Shown: in pieces, positions 17,444 through 26,079 of the stretch
Numbering within the stretch: position 1 is the first letter of the stretch
How the letters are laid out: each line of letters opens with the position of its first letter
From: a virus
DNA length: 42,236 nt
Virus record (IMG/VR): IMGVR_UViG_3300046513_000319
Span: 1-42,236 of that record
Strand: one strand, 5' to 3'
Notes under the pieces: generated by a model
What the model was told of the DNA's origin: nothing
The model's input: only the letters and a program-made list of their open reading frames with translations
Database searches by the model: none
Program-made: the position numbers and the translations under genes

Positions 17444-20400
17444 TTAATCCCACCCCGGCACGAAGTCGTCGTCGGGCGGCGGACGCCATGCGTCGTCGGG
17501 AGGCGAGTCGAGATGGTCGACGGCCGCTGGCTCCGTCGATACGTCGATCGCCTCCCGCACCTTCCCGTCATGGTCGAGGAAATCGGACACCCGCCGCACC
17601 ATGCGCAGGCCCAGCCAGTGCATCCCGTTCGACGCCTTGTTGGTGAAGCCCTTGCCCTTCATGGCCCGGCTGAAGCCCTTCTGCTTCCACTCCACCTCCT
17701 GGGCCGCCTTGGCCCATGCGATATAGAGCTCATACAGGTGAGAGGATTGCACCCGGGCCTCCGGGTCGGGCTCCGTACACAGGCGCAGGAACGCCGCCAG
17801 CGGATCGCTGTCCTCCTTATAGTCGGCCGAGGCGACCGTGACGTCCTCCGGCTCGATAAAGCCGTTGTCCATCCAGTCGATCAGGCCGCGCACCATCCAG
17901 GCAAGGATGCCGGGATGCTCGGCCGCAAGGCGCTTGGGCAGCTCGCGGTCCTTCTCGTGGGGCTCCAGGTGCGATTCCCACATCACCACCTTGACGCGGC
18001 GCCAGATGCCTTCGGTACCGCGCGGGATATCCGGCTTCTCATTGCACCACAGCGTCCATTTGAAGATCGGCATGAAGCGGAAAAAGGAGCGGAAATTGTC
18101 CCGCACGTTCATTGGATCGCCGCCGGTCACCGTGTTGATCAGCGGCTCGTTGATCTTGGCTCCCACCGGCACTTCGCCCGACGTCAGCAGGCGGACTCCC
18201 GGCAGCTGGACGAGATCGGGCGTGGCCTGGTCGCCCCGCTTCTTCACGCCTTCGTCGAGAAAGGTTTCGACGCCGATTGTGTCGCCATAGTCGCCCACCG
18301 CCTCTCGGCAGGCATTGCCAAACGTCGACTTGCCGTTGGCGGCCGTCGGCCCCCACCAGATATGGAAGATCTGCTCACCGATATCGCCGGTCAGATTATA
18401 GCCCATCCATTGCTGCAGGTAGCGGAGGCGCGCCTCTTGCGGCTGTGCCCAGCGCACGAATTTCCGCCATTCCGGTGCATCGGCCTCCGGATCATAATCG
18501 CATGCGGTCAGCTTGGTCAGCATGTCCTCGCGGCGATGCGGCCGCAGCTCCACCCAGCTGCTGTCCGGCGCCTCGGCTGAGCCCTTGCGATGAAAGACCA
18601 GCGTCCCGTTGCGGCAGTTGAGCAGCATCTGGTCGGTGTCGAAGTCCTTCAGCTCCACCGTCACCCAGCGTTTGGCAAGGTTGGCGATGCAGCCGATCCG
18701 GCCCGATGCCTCCGACGCCCTGCCCCATCGGCCGAGCAGTTCCGACAGCAGCACATATTTGCTGCCGCTCTGCACCCATCGGTCGAGCCCGTCGACATGG
18801 CTTCCGGTTTCCCAATGCGTTTCCCATTGCCGCTTCAGCCAGGCCGGGCCTTCGGCGTCATAAGGCTCTTCGGGCGGGCCGACGCCGGTATCGCGGATGA
18901 AGGCGGCCTCCCGCTGGATCGCCCGCACCGTTTCGAACACGCCGGCCATGACGTCCGCCGGCGTCGTGTCCTTCTCCTGGTTCAGCACCCGATAGCGGCG
19001 GCTGTCCCAGCCCAGCCAGCCCTTCGCGGTCGTATAGAGATAATCGCGGCCATGGCGGGCGTCGAACCGCTCCGCATTGCCCATGTCCGTCCGCTGGAAC
19101 GACGCGCAGCGCATGTCGAGCAGCAGGCCGGCGACGTCGAAGCCACGGGCATGACCGGCGTCGAACGCCTTGGCCAGATCCTCCGCCTGCAGGTCGGGAC
19201 AGTCCTCCAGGAACAGATCGTGCAGCGCGTCCCATTCGGCCGCCTCGATCAGGCCCTCGCCAACGCGCCGCCCGATGTTCCAGGCGAGGCGGCCGCGCAG
19301 GTCCGCGGTGGCCGGCATCCGCTCCATCTGGCGGACCAGCCATGCGGCCGACACCCGCCGCAGCAACACCTGCACCCCCTCCGGCTGGTCGGAGAGGCGC
19401 GCAGCGCCCTCGACGCTTCCATTTGGAAGCATGTCCTGTTCCGACAACCCCGGGGGCGGCGGGGGAAAGGCGGCGTCGAACCGCGCGCGCCAGTCGCTCA
19501 GATATTGCTCGCGCGTCTCCTGGTCGACGATGGTCATAGCCAGCACGGCAAGCCGCCGCCACAGCCCCGCCTTGCCCTCCGGCGTCGCCAGATGCCCCTC
19601 GCGCAGACAGGCGCCCCACAGGAAGGCGGAGAGCGGCTGCGCGGCCGCCAGGATCGCCTCGATCCCGTCCCGGCCGCCATCCTCCTCCGCCGGCGCGCGC
19701 GCCATGTCGTCGGGATCGCGCCCCTCCGGCATCATCGCGATCGACAGCGTCGCGGGCAGGCCGCTTCCGGCAAAGACCGCCCCGACCATCGGCAAGGCCC
19801 GCTCGGCCGCACGCACCGCGGCGCGGCGTCCGGCGCCGTCGCCGTCGAACAGCAGCACCGGCGAAGGCTCGATCCGCCACAGCCGCTGCAGCTGCTCGAC
19901 CGTCAACGCCGTCCCCATCGGCGCGACGGCCTCCGCGATCCCGACATCATCCAGGGCGATGACGTCGAAATAGCCCTCGACGACGACCAGGCGCTTCGCC
20001 GCGCGCGCGGCCGGGGCGGCGCGATGCTGGTTGAACAGGAGGCGGCCCTTGTCGAAATGGTCGGCGTCCGGGCTGTTCAGATATTTCGGATCCTGCTTTT
20101 CACTGGTCGCCCGCCCGCCGAACCCGACGCAGCGCCCGCGGGCGTCATGGATCGGGATCATGATGCGGCCGCGGAAGCGATCGGCGAGCAGGCCATCGCG
20201 CTCGAGCAGCAGGCCCGCGGCCTCGAGCGACGCCGGCGACACGCCGCAGGCCGACACCGACCGCGCCCGCGGCGCGAGGCCCAGGCCGAACCGCGCGATC
20301 GTCGCGATCGACAGGCCGCGATCCATCAGCACGTCGATCGCCGCGGGCATCGCATGGAGCTGGCCGCTATACCATGCCGCGGCCGCAGCAAGGACGTCAT

Positions 20401-20737
20401 GGACGCCGGCGGCCGCACTCTCCCGCCGCGCATGGTCCTCCGATCGGGCGGGCACGTCCAGGCCGGCGGTGGCCGCCAGCTCGCGCACGGCGTCCATGAA
20501 CGCCATGCCGCCCTGGTCGACCAGCCAGCGGATCGCGTCGCCATGCGCGCCGCAGCCGAAGCAGTGATAGAAGCCTTTTTCGTCGTTGATGGTGAAGCTC
20601 GGCGTCTTTTCACCGTGGAACGGACAGCACGCCTTATATTCGCGCCCCGCTTTCTCCAGCTTCAGCGTGCCGCCAATCAGGCTCGACAGGGTGGTCCGTG
20701 CACGCAGCGCGTCCAGAAATTGCTGCGACAGAGACAC
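17444..20737 (-). CDS. DnaG-type primase fused to SF3 (D5/P4-type) replicative helicase
   Basis: The protein has 1097 residues, with a GTG start at 20737. The N-terminus is like bacterial DnaG: a CHC2 zinc site (CCPFHGEKTPSF with C38, H41, and C59, C62 in CFGC), then the primase core with the Toprim motifs VVVEGYFDV (E254) and LLFDGDGAG (D298, D300). The C-terminal part is a D5-N/SF3 helicase: NCRNGTLVF, YLQQWMGYNLTG, Walker A GPTAANGKST near 795-804, and FKWTLWCNEKPDIPRGTEG. It would synthesise primers and unwind at the phage origin. Usual phage primase-helicases join Toprim to a RecA-like helicase (T7 gp4) or an AEP primase to SF3, so this pairing is notable. Confidence 0.92.
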   Translation of the reverse strand: MSLSQQFLDALRARTTLSSLIGGTLKLEKAGREYKACCPFHGEKTPSFTINDEKGFYHCFGCGAHGDAIRWLVDQGGMAFMDAVRELAATAGLDVPARSEDHARRESAAAGVHDVLAAAAAWYSGQLHAMPAAIDVLMDRGLSIATIARFGLGLAPRARSVSACGVSPASLEAAGLLLERDGLLADRFRGRIMIPIHDARGRCVGFGGRATSEKQDPKYLNSPDADHFDKGRLLFNQHRAAPAARAAKRLVVVEGYFDVIALDDVGIAEAVAPMGTALTVEQLQRLWRIEPSPVLLFDGDGAGRRAAVRAAERALPMVGAVFAGSGLPATLSIAMMPEGRDPDDMARAPAEEDGGRDGIEAILAAAQPLSAFLWGACLREGHLATPEGKAGLWRRLAVLAMTIVDQETREQYLSDWRARFDAAFPPPPPGLSEQDMLPNGSVEGAARLSDQPEGVQVLLRRVSAAWLVRQMERMPATADLRGRLAWNIGRRVGEGLIEAAEWDALHDLFLEDCPDLQAEDLAKAFDAGHARGFDVAGLLLDMRCASFQRTDMGNAERFDARHGRDYLYTTAKGWLGWDSRRYRVLNQEKDTTPADVMAGVFETVRAIQREAAFIRDTGVGPPEEPYDAEGPAWLKRQWETHWETGSHVDGLDRWVQSGSKYVLLSELLGRWGRASEASGRIGCIANLAKRWVTVELKDFDTDQMLLNCRNGTLVFHRKGSAEAPDSSWVELRPHRREDMLTKLTACDYDPEADAPEWRKFVRWAQPQEARLRYLQQWMGYNLTGDIGEQIFHIWWGPTAANGKSTFGNACREAVGDYGDTIGVETFLDEGVKKRGDQATPDLVQLPGVRLLTSGEVPVGAKINEPLINTVTGGDPMNVRDNFRSFFRFMPIFKWTLWCNEKPDIPRGTEGIWRRVKVVMWESHLEPHEKDRELPKRLAAEHPGILAWMVRGLIDWMDNGFIEPEDVTVASADYKEDSDPLAAFLRLCTEPDPEARVQSSHLYELYIAWAKAAQEVEWKQKGFSRAMKGKGFTNKASNGMHWLGLRMVRRVSDFLDHDGKVREAIDVSTEPAAVDHLDSPPDDAWRPPPDDDFVPGWD

Positions 20738-20841
20738 GAAACCCCACCCCGGAAATCAGGCAAAACGGATACAGTTCAACGTTGGCGCGCTTGTTCTCAG
20801 GGGCCGCCGGAGCTAGTGACCGAACCGAAATGGAGGCCGCC

Positions 20842-21117
20842 ATGCCGATCAGCTTCGACGATGCCAAATGCGCCCACGACTTCGACTGCGGTCGGGTCAA
20901 TTTCTACGCCGAAGATAATGGATCTCGCGTGTATTGCGCTGTGAGCGATGAAGCGCTGCAGGATTTCACGCACAACACTTCGGCCAGTCCGGATGTGTTG
21001 GTCCAGCTCTACCAGGACAACTCGGCCGCGATCCACGCGGTGGCGGCCGCCAAATATCGCAACCGCGCATTCGAAGCGGACGGCTATATCTACGTGAAAA
21101 GCGCTGATCTGTGTTGA
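20842..21117 (+). CDS. DUF1488 family protein
   Basis: The protein has 91 residues. ATG 20842 has GGAGG six bases upstream; upstream Met codons in the open frame are out of range of a site. The sequence (MPISFDDAKCAHDF, VNFYAEDNGSRVYCAVSDEAL) is a good pattern match to DUF1488, a small family of alphaproteobacterial chromosomes with unknown role. It is the only plus-strand gene inside the early minus operon, diverging from the primase-helicase gene across 104 bases and convergent with the 62-aa gene. It must have its own promoter; none is obvious. It is probably an accessory gene picked up from a host. Confidence 0.75.
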   Translation: MPISFDDAKCAHDFDCGRVNFYAEDNGSRVYCAVSDEALQDFTHNTSASPDVLVQLYQDNSAAIHAVAAAKYRNRAFEADGYIYVKSADLC

Positions 21118-21122
21118 TCTAA

Positions 21123-21311
21123 TCACGACGCAGATCCCGCCAACAGGGCAATCTCTTCCAGCAGTTTGCCCGCCCGCATCTGGTCGCCCTTCCCTCCAGG
21201 CACGGTGACGTCGCAGACGATCGTCGCCAGCTCGCGGATCTTGCGCGCCCGGAAATAGGCGTCGCCGCGCGACGGGGCTTCAGCCGCGACCTGCAAGCCG
21301 GTCCTCCACAT
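21123..21311 (-). CDS. Small early protein, 62 aa, unknown
   Basis: ATG 21311 lies inside the upstream 97-aa gene (32-base overlap). The product is helical (AYFRARKIRELATIVCDVT, AGKLLEEIALLAG) without membrane segments. No ribosome-binding site is clear, so translation may depend on coupling. The family is not recognised. It stands downstream of the sliding clamp in the replication operon and ends five bases from the convergent DUF1488 gene. Confidence 0.5.
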   Translation of the reverse strand: MWRTGLQVAAEAPSRGDAYFRARKIRELATIVCDVTVPGGKGDQMRAGKLLEEIALLAGSAS

Positions 21312-21573
21312 CGACGAAAAGGACAGCCGCCGGATCGGTCGCGAGGCGCGGCAGGCCCTCCGTCGATCCCCTCAGATGTCCCGGTGCCGGGAGTGGTCGG
21401 CTCTCCAGGGATGGAAGCGGTGGAGGCGGATTTGCGGCGCGGCGCCCGCGCTGCACGGCCTCCGCCCAGCGTTCGCTGTCATGCGCCATGTCGAGCATGA
21501 GGGCTCTTGCCCCCCCCATGTCGCCGGTGAAGACGGCGATCGCCAGCTTGTTGATGCGGTCAGTCAGGCCCAT
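21280..21573 (-). CDS. Small early protein, 97 aa, unknown
   Basis: ATG 21573 has AGGGAGGG about six bases upstream and starts 12 bases after the sliding-clamp stop. The N-terminus is helical (TDRINKLAIAVFTGD, RALMLDMAHDSERW). The middle is rich in Pro (NPPPPLPSLESRPLPAPG) and probably unstructured. It may be a replication accessory because of its place, but there is no family match that I can name. Confidence 0.55.
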   Translation of the reverse strand: MGLTDRINKLAIAVFTGDMGGARALMLDMAHDSERWAEAVQRGRRAANPPPPLPSLESRPLPAPGHLRGSTEGLPRLATDPAAVLFVDVEDRLAGRG

Positions 21574-21585
21574 GTCGTCCCTCCC

Positions 21586-22725
21586 TCAAATCGCGCAGGG
21601 CGCGAGAATGTAACGCGCCGAACCGCCCAGGCCGGTGATCAGCGCCTGCTTTCCGCCGCCGGCGAGCTCCATGCGGACGATGCCGCCGCGCATCCGCGAC
21701 ACATTCTCGCGCAGGCACACGGCGCTGAAGCCGATGCGAAAATCCTCGCCGCCATAGTCCACGGCCAGTTCTTCCGATCCGTCGCCGATTCCGGGGACCG
21801 AGGGCGCAAGACGCAGCAGGTTGCCGCTGAGCGACAGCGACACGGCCCGGTCGCTGCCCTCCTCGACCAGCAGCAAACGCTGCAGCGCCGCGTCCAGTTC
21901 GTCGGCGTCGACCTCGATCGCGATCGGATTGTCCGTCGGGAACGGCTTGCGATAATCGGGAAACTGCGCGTCGACCAGGCGGCTGAGAAATTTCAGCCCG
22001 TCGCCGAAATCGACGGCGATCTTGCCCGCGGCGATCTCGACCTCGACGCACGCATCGTCCGCCTGCCCGTCGAGCAGGCGCGTCAGCACTGCGATCGCCT
22101 TGCTCGGGACGATCGGGACGGTGGACAGCGCGACGCTGTCGTCCAGAGCTACGGTACGATAGGCGCCGCGATGATGGTCAAGCGCCGCGAAGGTCAGCGT
22201 GCGGCCACCCTCCTCCTCCCGCACGTCGAGCGCAACGCCTCGGCGCATCCAGCGCGCGTCGTCGGTCGCGGCCGAGAAGGCGACATCCTCTATTCCTTCG
22301 AGCAACAGCCCGGCCGAAATCTCGAATGTCTCATACTCCTCGGGCGCCGGCATCGGCGGAAAGTCTTCGGGGCCGAGCGTCTTCAGCGCATAGCGGGACC
22401 GGCCCGCCTGCAGGGCGATCTTGCCGCCCTCGCTACGGAGCGAGAGCTGTCCGCCGTTGGCGAACCGCGCAACCATGTCGGTCAGCAACTGCGCAGGCGC
22501 GCAGAAGGCAAAGGGCTGGCCCGTGACCGTGACGACGGCGACGCGCACGCGCAGCCACTGGTCCAGATTGGTGGCGGTGATCGACGCATGGTCGGCCATG
22601 ACCGACACCATGACGTGGCTCAGGATCGGAATCGTGCTCTTGCGCTCAACACAGCCGGCGAGCAGCTTCAGCGCCTTGGCAAGTGGCGCGACCTCGATCG
22701 TCGCCGATGGAATGGTCTCCGTCAT
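21586..22725 (-). CDS. dnaN: Phage-encoded sliding clamp, DNA polymerase III beta subunit homologue
   Basis: The protein has 379 residues, the usual DnaN length. ATG 22725 overlaps the upstream stop (ATGA). DnaN landmarks are in order: KLLAGCVERKSTIPILSHV in domain I, GRSRYALKTLGPEDFPPMP closing domain I, LVDAQFPDYRKPFP at the domain II/III junction, and a C-terminal LITGLGGSARYILAP at the clamp edge. A dimeric clamp tethers polymerase and other partners to DNA. No phage polymerase is visible, so it would work with the host Pol III or displace the host clamp. It lies two small genes upstream of the primase-helicase. Confidence 0.9.
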   Translation of the reverse strand: MTETIPSATIEVAPLAKALKLLAGCVERKSTIPILSHVMVSVMADHASITATNLDQWLRVRVAVVTVTGQPFAFCAPAQLLTDMVARFANGGQLSLRSEGGKIALQAGRSRYALKTLGPEDFPPMPAPEEYETFEISAGLLLEGIEDVAFSAATDDARWMRRGVALDVREEEGGRTLTFAALDHHRGAYRTVALDDSVALSTVPIVPSKAIAVLTRLLDGQADDACVEVEIAAGKIAVDFGDGLKFLSRLVDAQFPDYRKPFPTDNPIAIEVDADELDAALQRLLLVEEGSDRAVSLSLSGNLLRLAPSVPGIGDGSEELAVDYGGEDFRIGFSAVCLRENVSRMRGGIVRMELAGGGKQALITGLGGSARYILAPCAI

Positions 22726-23258
22726 GCCGCTTCCTCCCGCACATCATCCTCGAACGACAGCAGCCCCGCCTCGATAAGGGAGAGCATTGCGATGACAGGC
22801 CGCTGGTGCGTCAGCTTCGCGTAAGCGCAGATGCGAAGCCACAGCGGCGACCAGCGCGCGCGAAGGATGGAGGACGCACCCAGCGGATCATCGCGCAGCG
22901 CCACGTCCTGCAGCGCTCCGCCCAGGCTGAGCCCGTCGGGCGTCGGAGCGGCGATCGCACCGCGCCGCCCGACGACGGACCCCGTCGAGCGCGCGGCCGT
23001 CCGGTTGGCTCCCGCGCGCGACGCTTCCGCATCCACTTCCTGCTTCAGGGAGGGTGTGGGCGACGGCTCAGCCGTCGCCGGCGTCAGCCGAAAGCTGTCC
23101 CATTCCATCTTGCCTGCATAACGCAGGCTGGTGATCGCGCCGGCGAACGCGCCGATCGGCACGTCCGCCAGATTGCGCAGCGCAACGGCGCTGGTCGGCA
23201 CCGCGCCGGGGGCCAGGCCGCGCAGCACCGCGACGATCTTTTCCGCGGCCGGGTTCAT
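22722..23258 (-). CDS. Early protein of unknown function with winged-helix-like N-terminus
   Basis: The protein has 178 residues and ATGA overlaps on both sides. The first 60 residues (AEKIVAVLRGLAPG, TSAVALRNLADVPIGAFAG, AITSLRYAGKMEWDSFRL) have the helix-turn-helix plus wing look of small DNA-binding domains. The middle is polar and low-complexity. The last 50 residues are helical (LWLRICAYAKLTHQRPVIA). It sits between a ParB-domain protein and the clamp, suggesting a role in replication or its control. Confidence 0.55.
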   Translation of the reverse strand: MNPAAEKIVAVLRGLAPGAVPTSAVALRNLADVPIGAFAGAITSLRYAGKMEWDSFRLTPATAEPSPTPSLKQEVDAEASRAGANRTAARSTGSVVGRRGAIAAPTPDGLSLGGALQDVALRDDPLGASSILRARWSPLWLRICAYAKLTHQRPVIAMLSLIEAGLLSFEDDVREEAA

Positions 23259-24085
23259 ATCGCCTCACCCATTTCCGCGTGCGCTTCGGCTACTGCCGAC
23301 AGGACCGCCGCTTCGGCGGCGCTGCGCAGATTGAGGTCGGGCGCTGCGGCCTGGGCGCGCCTTATGTCGGCGACCCAATCCTCCTGCGTGCCCCCCCCCA
23401 GCACCATGGCCAGGAATTCAATGTCGCGCGCGCCGCGCAGGCCCGGAAGGGCGACGACGGCCGCCACGATGCCGGGGAAAATCGTCCCGAAATAGCGAAG
23501 GGCCTGCCCCTCGAACGCGGCAGCGCCGATCGCCAGCGCATCCCGCACCACCGCCTCGCCATGCGCCGCATGGACCCGCTGCAGGCCGCCGACATTAACG
23601 ATCTGGCCCGGCTTCAGGCTGTCATAATTGGTGGTATGGGCCAGCGTCAGGCCCGCCGCCGCCATGGCCCGGGCGATTGCTTGCGCATCGCCGTCGCCCG
23701 CCTCCAGCGCCGCCTTGAACAGGTCGAGCGCGGTCAGCGGCCGTCGCTCCTGGTTCAGCGCGACAAAGGCTTTCGCCTCAGCGCTGCGCGAGGCGGACGG
23801 GACGATGACGCAGGGCAGGTCGTAAATGTCATGGCGCAGCCGGGCCGCGGCGAGGCGGTGCTGCCCGTCAATCACCCACAACGTGCCATCCTCCCGTTTG
23901 GCGACCACCAGCGGCTGGCACATGTCCCAGTTCCAGTTGCCCGCAATCCGACGGATCAACTTCTGGCTCGACCCGGTGTCGATCGACCTCTGATAGGCCG
24001 GATCGATGTTGAGATGCGGCAGCGGCCGGAACTCCAGGCTCGGCCGCATGCCGACCGCATCGTTGATGCGCAGCTTGCCGCTCAT
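23255..24085 (-). CDS. ParB/sulfiredoxin-domain protein, DUF6551-like
   Basis: The protein has 276 residues and starts at ATG 24085, overlapping the stop of the larger ParB-domain gene (24082-24085). The ParB-like N-domain is seen in LNIDPAYQRSIDTGSS followed by LWVIDGQHRLAAARL and AFVALNQERRPLTALDLF, where GQHR takes the place of the GERR box. The C-terminal half is helical (residues 130-276). The composition and length fit DUF6551-type proteins of phages. ParB-fold domains can act as CTPases or nucleases; which applies here cannot be told from sequence alone. Confidence 0.75.
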   Translation of the reverse strand: MSGKLRINDAVGMRPSLEFRPLPHLNIDPAYQRSIDTGSSQKLIRRIAGNWNWDMCQPLVVAKREDGTLWVIDGQHRLAAARLRHDIYDLPCVIVPSASRSAEAKAFVALNQERRPLTALDLFKAALEAGDGDAQAIARAMAAAGLTLAHTTNYDSLKPGQIVNVGGLQRVHAAHGEAVVRDALAIGAAAFEGQALRYFGTIFPGIVAAVVALPGLRGARDIEFLAMVLGGGTQEDWVADIRRAQAAAPDLNLRSAAEAAVLSAVAEAHAEMGEAI

Positions 24086-25881
24086 GCCAAGGTCTCCGGC
24101 GTCACGGTACTCTCCGGATGCGCGGCGCGAAACGCCTCGACCGTGTCATAGTCGCTGCCGATCGTATCGGCATACATCAGCAGCTGCGCCAGATCCTCGG
24201 CACCCTCTTCAGCGGTGACGTCAGCTTCAGGGTCTGGATTCTCCGGCTCATCCCAGTAGGCGCCGTCATTCTCGCCTTCGGCCCAACGATAATACCATGT
24301 GCCGTCGACCATGATGACGGCGGGCGCCGGCGACTGGGCAAGCAGTCGCTCCTTCTGCAGCTGCAGCTTTAGAGCTGCACGCTCCTCGGCCTTCTCCTGG
24401 GCGGCCTTGTTCTCGGCCTCTCGCTGCAGATGTGCGTCATAATCGGCGGTAGCCGCGGCTATCTTGGCGGCAACCTCGGCTTCGGTGACCAGCACAACCA
24501 TGTCGAGCTTGATGCACATACCAAGCGCCGCGTCGTTGCGATTGTTGATGTATGCTTGGTCCGCCCAGAAGCGCCGGCCCTCGACCTTGGCGATGGCGTT
24601 CTCGTCGGCCGCCATGCGCGCCGCCAGGATCTGGATGCCCTTGTTGCGTCTCTCCGCTGCCCAGCGCGCCTCCCGCTGCTCCTGCGTTTCGCCATCTCCA
24701 CTGGCGCCGAGCCTGGGCGCAACATCTTCGTATCGGTCCGTGGGGACGAAGAACTTCTCGTGGAGGCCGAGCTTGCCCTTGTGATCGAGGCTTGCAACGG
24801 CGGTGATTCCAATCCCCTGGTCCCGCGCGCGCTGGCGCAGCTTCTCATAGGTGGGCCAGTTGTAGTTCCACCCGCGATCGATCAGCTTCCACTTGCTGGA
24901 CGGCGGTTTCGGCATCTTCGCGCCAGTCAGGCCGGGCGCCAGAAGAACCTCGCAAGTGGTAGGGTGTGTCGCCTGGGCCGCCTTCAGCAGGCTCGGCAGC
25001 AGCTTTTCGGCGCGCAGCGGCGCGACGGTGAGGATGATGCCAGGATCGCGCAGCTTCCGAGCGCCGCTACAAGTTGTGGCATCGCCGAACAGATCGTCCT
25101 CATACCCGCCGCCGGCCTTTTCATAGGCCTCTTCACCAACGAACAGGAACAATGGGCTGGCCGTCGTCATCTGGTCGTTGATGATGGCAGTGCGGATCGA
25201 TTGGGCGCTGTGCGCCCCCCACGTCTTCTTCTTCTCGGCCTTGTAGATCTTGCGCTGCAGGATGTGGCTCTGCGTCAAGCCGTATGCCATCGCGGCGTCC
25301 AGCGTCATCTCGCCGGCACGAAGGCCGTCCAGAACTTCCTCCGCAAGACCAGCCAGCCGCAACCGCTGCTTCACATAGCGTTCGCTGAACCCGAACCGTT
25401 TGGCCAGGTCGGCCGGCGACAGACTGCCCGGCTTCATTAACTCGGCGAACGCATCGAACTCGTCAGCGGGATTCATGTCGCGGCGCGCCAGATTTTCCGA
25501 TAACGATATTTCGATCGCCTCGGCCTGCGGGCGGATCAGCACGGGCACGGCGAACGCGTCGTCGATCAGGCCACGCTCGCGCAGCATCTGCAGCGCCTGC
25601 AGGCGCCGCCCGCCGCCAACGATATAGACCACACTGTTGTCGACGCGCGGGTTGAAAGGATAGCCGATCAGCGACTGAAGCAGGCCGTGAGCCGCAATGT
25701 CGTCGGCCAGGCTCTCGACGTCCGCGTCGATCGCCGTCTTGCGGACATTCTCCGGTGCACGACGCAGTCGGGAATAGGCCACGATCTCGATAGCGCTTTC
25801 CGCCACGGTGACGATCGCCACCGCGTCCTGCGCCGTCTCTTCGTCCTGGGCGGGCTCGGCCGCCTTCTTCGCTCTTGCCAT
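24082..25881 (-). CDS. ParB-like partition/nuclease-domain protein, 599 aa
   Basis: The N-terminal ParB domain spans about residues 30-150, with APENVRKTAIDADVESLAD, VYIVGGGRRLQALQML (the GGGRR box) and LSENLARRDMNPADEFDAF. A HTH domain follows (LAKRFGFSERYVKQRL). The remaining 380 residues, with charged coiled-coil stretches near 480-530, are unlike chromosomal ParB (about 300 residues). No ParA homologue is seen, so classical partition is unlikely. Large ParB-like proteins occur in many phage and plasmid early operons, with proposed roles in DNA processing or transcription control. ATG 25881 follows the 57-aa gene. Confidence 0.8.
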   Translation of the reverse strand: MARAKKAAEPAQDEETAQDAVAIVTVAESAIEIVAYSRLRRAPENVRKTAIDADVESLADDIAAHGLLQSLIGYPFNPRVDNSVVYIVGGGRRLQALQMLRERGLIDDAFAVPVLIRPQAEAIEISLSENLARRDMNPADEFDAFAELMKPGSLSPADLAKRFGFSERYVKQRLRLAGLAEEVLDGLRAGEMTLDAAMAYGLTQSHILQRKIYKAEKKKTWGAHSAQSIRTAIINDQMTTASPLFLFVGEEAYEKAGGGYEDDLFGDATTCSGARKLRDPGIILTVAPLRAEKLLPSLLKAAQATHPTTCEVLLAPGLTGAKMPKPPSSKWKLIDRGWNYNWPTYEKLRQRARDQGIGITAVASLDHKGKLGLHEKFFVPTDRYEDVAPRLGASGDGETQEQREARWAAERRNKGIQILAARMAADENAIAKVEGRRFWADQAYINNRNDAALGMCIKLDMVVLVTEAEVAAKIAAATADYDAHLQREAENKAAQEKAEERAALKLQLQKERLLAQSPAPAVIMVDGTWYYRWAEGENDGAYWDEPENPDPEADVTAEEGAEDLAQLLMYADTIGSDYDTVEAFRAAHPESTVTPETLA

Positions 25882-25905
25882 GGTCAGTCCCTTCGTTTTG
25901 CGGTC

Positions 25906-26079
25906 TCAGGCCGTCTCGTGATCTTCGGAAGTCTCGCCACGGTCGCAGGCGTCCGCCCAGGCCGTGGCCGTTTCGATATCGATCTTGTAAATGTCGGCGA
26001 GCTGGCCGAGCAAAGCGCGGCCGACTATGCCGTACCGCCGGTTGAAGCGGCTGCGCTTGATCGCTTCAGCCAGCGGCAT
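25906..26079 (-). CDS. Small early protein, 57 aa
   Basis: The start is ATG 26079 with AGGAGG six bases upstream. The product (MPLAEAIKRSRFNRRYGI, IYKIDIETATAWADACDRG) is helical, and the gene overlaps the upstream gene by 14 bases. It may be a small regulator, but no family is recognised. The strong ribosome-binding site is the best support that it is translated. Confidence 0.6.
   Translation of the reverse strand: MPLAEAIKRSRFNRRYGIVGRALLGQLADIYKIDIETATAWADACDRGETSEDHETA

Noticed and set aside
20698-21117. Longer start for the DUF1488 gene
   Set aside because: The added N-terminus (139-aa reading) overlaps the primase-helicase start and has no site; ATG 20842 with GGAGG fits the family length.
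22722-25881. Plasmid-type partition system (phage-plasmid)
   Set aside because: ParB-domain proteins occur, but no ParA or replication-initiation protein of a plasmid type was found, while integrase and attP are present.
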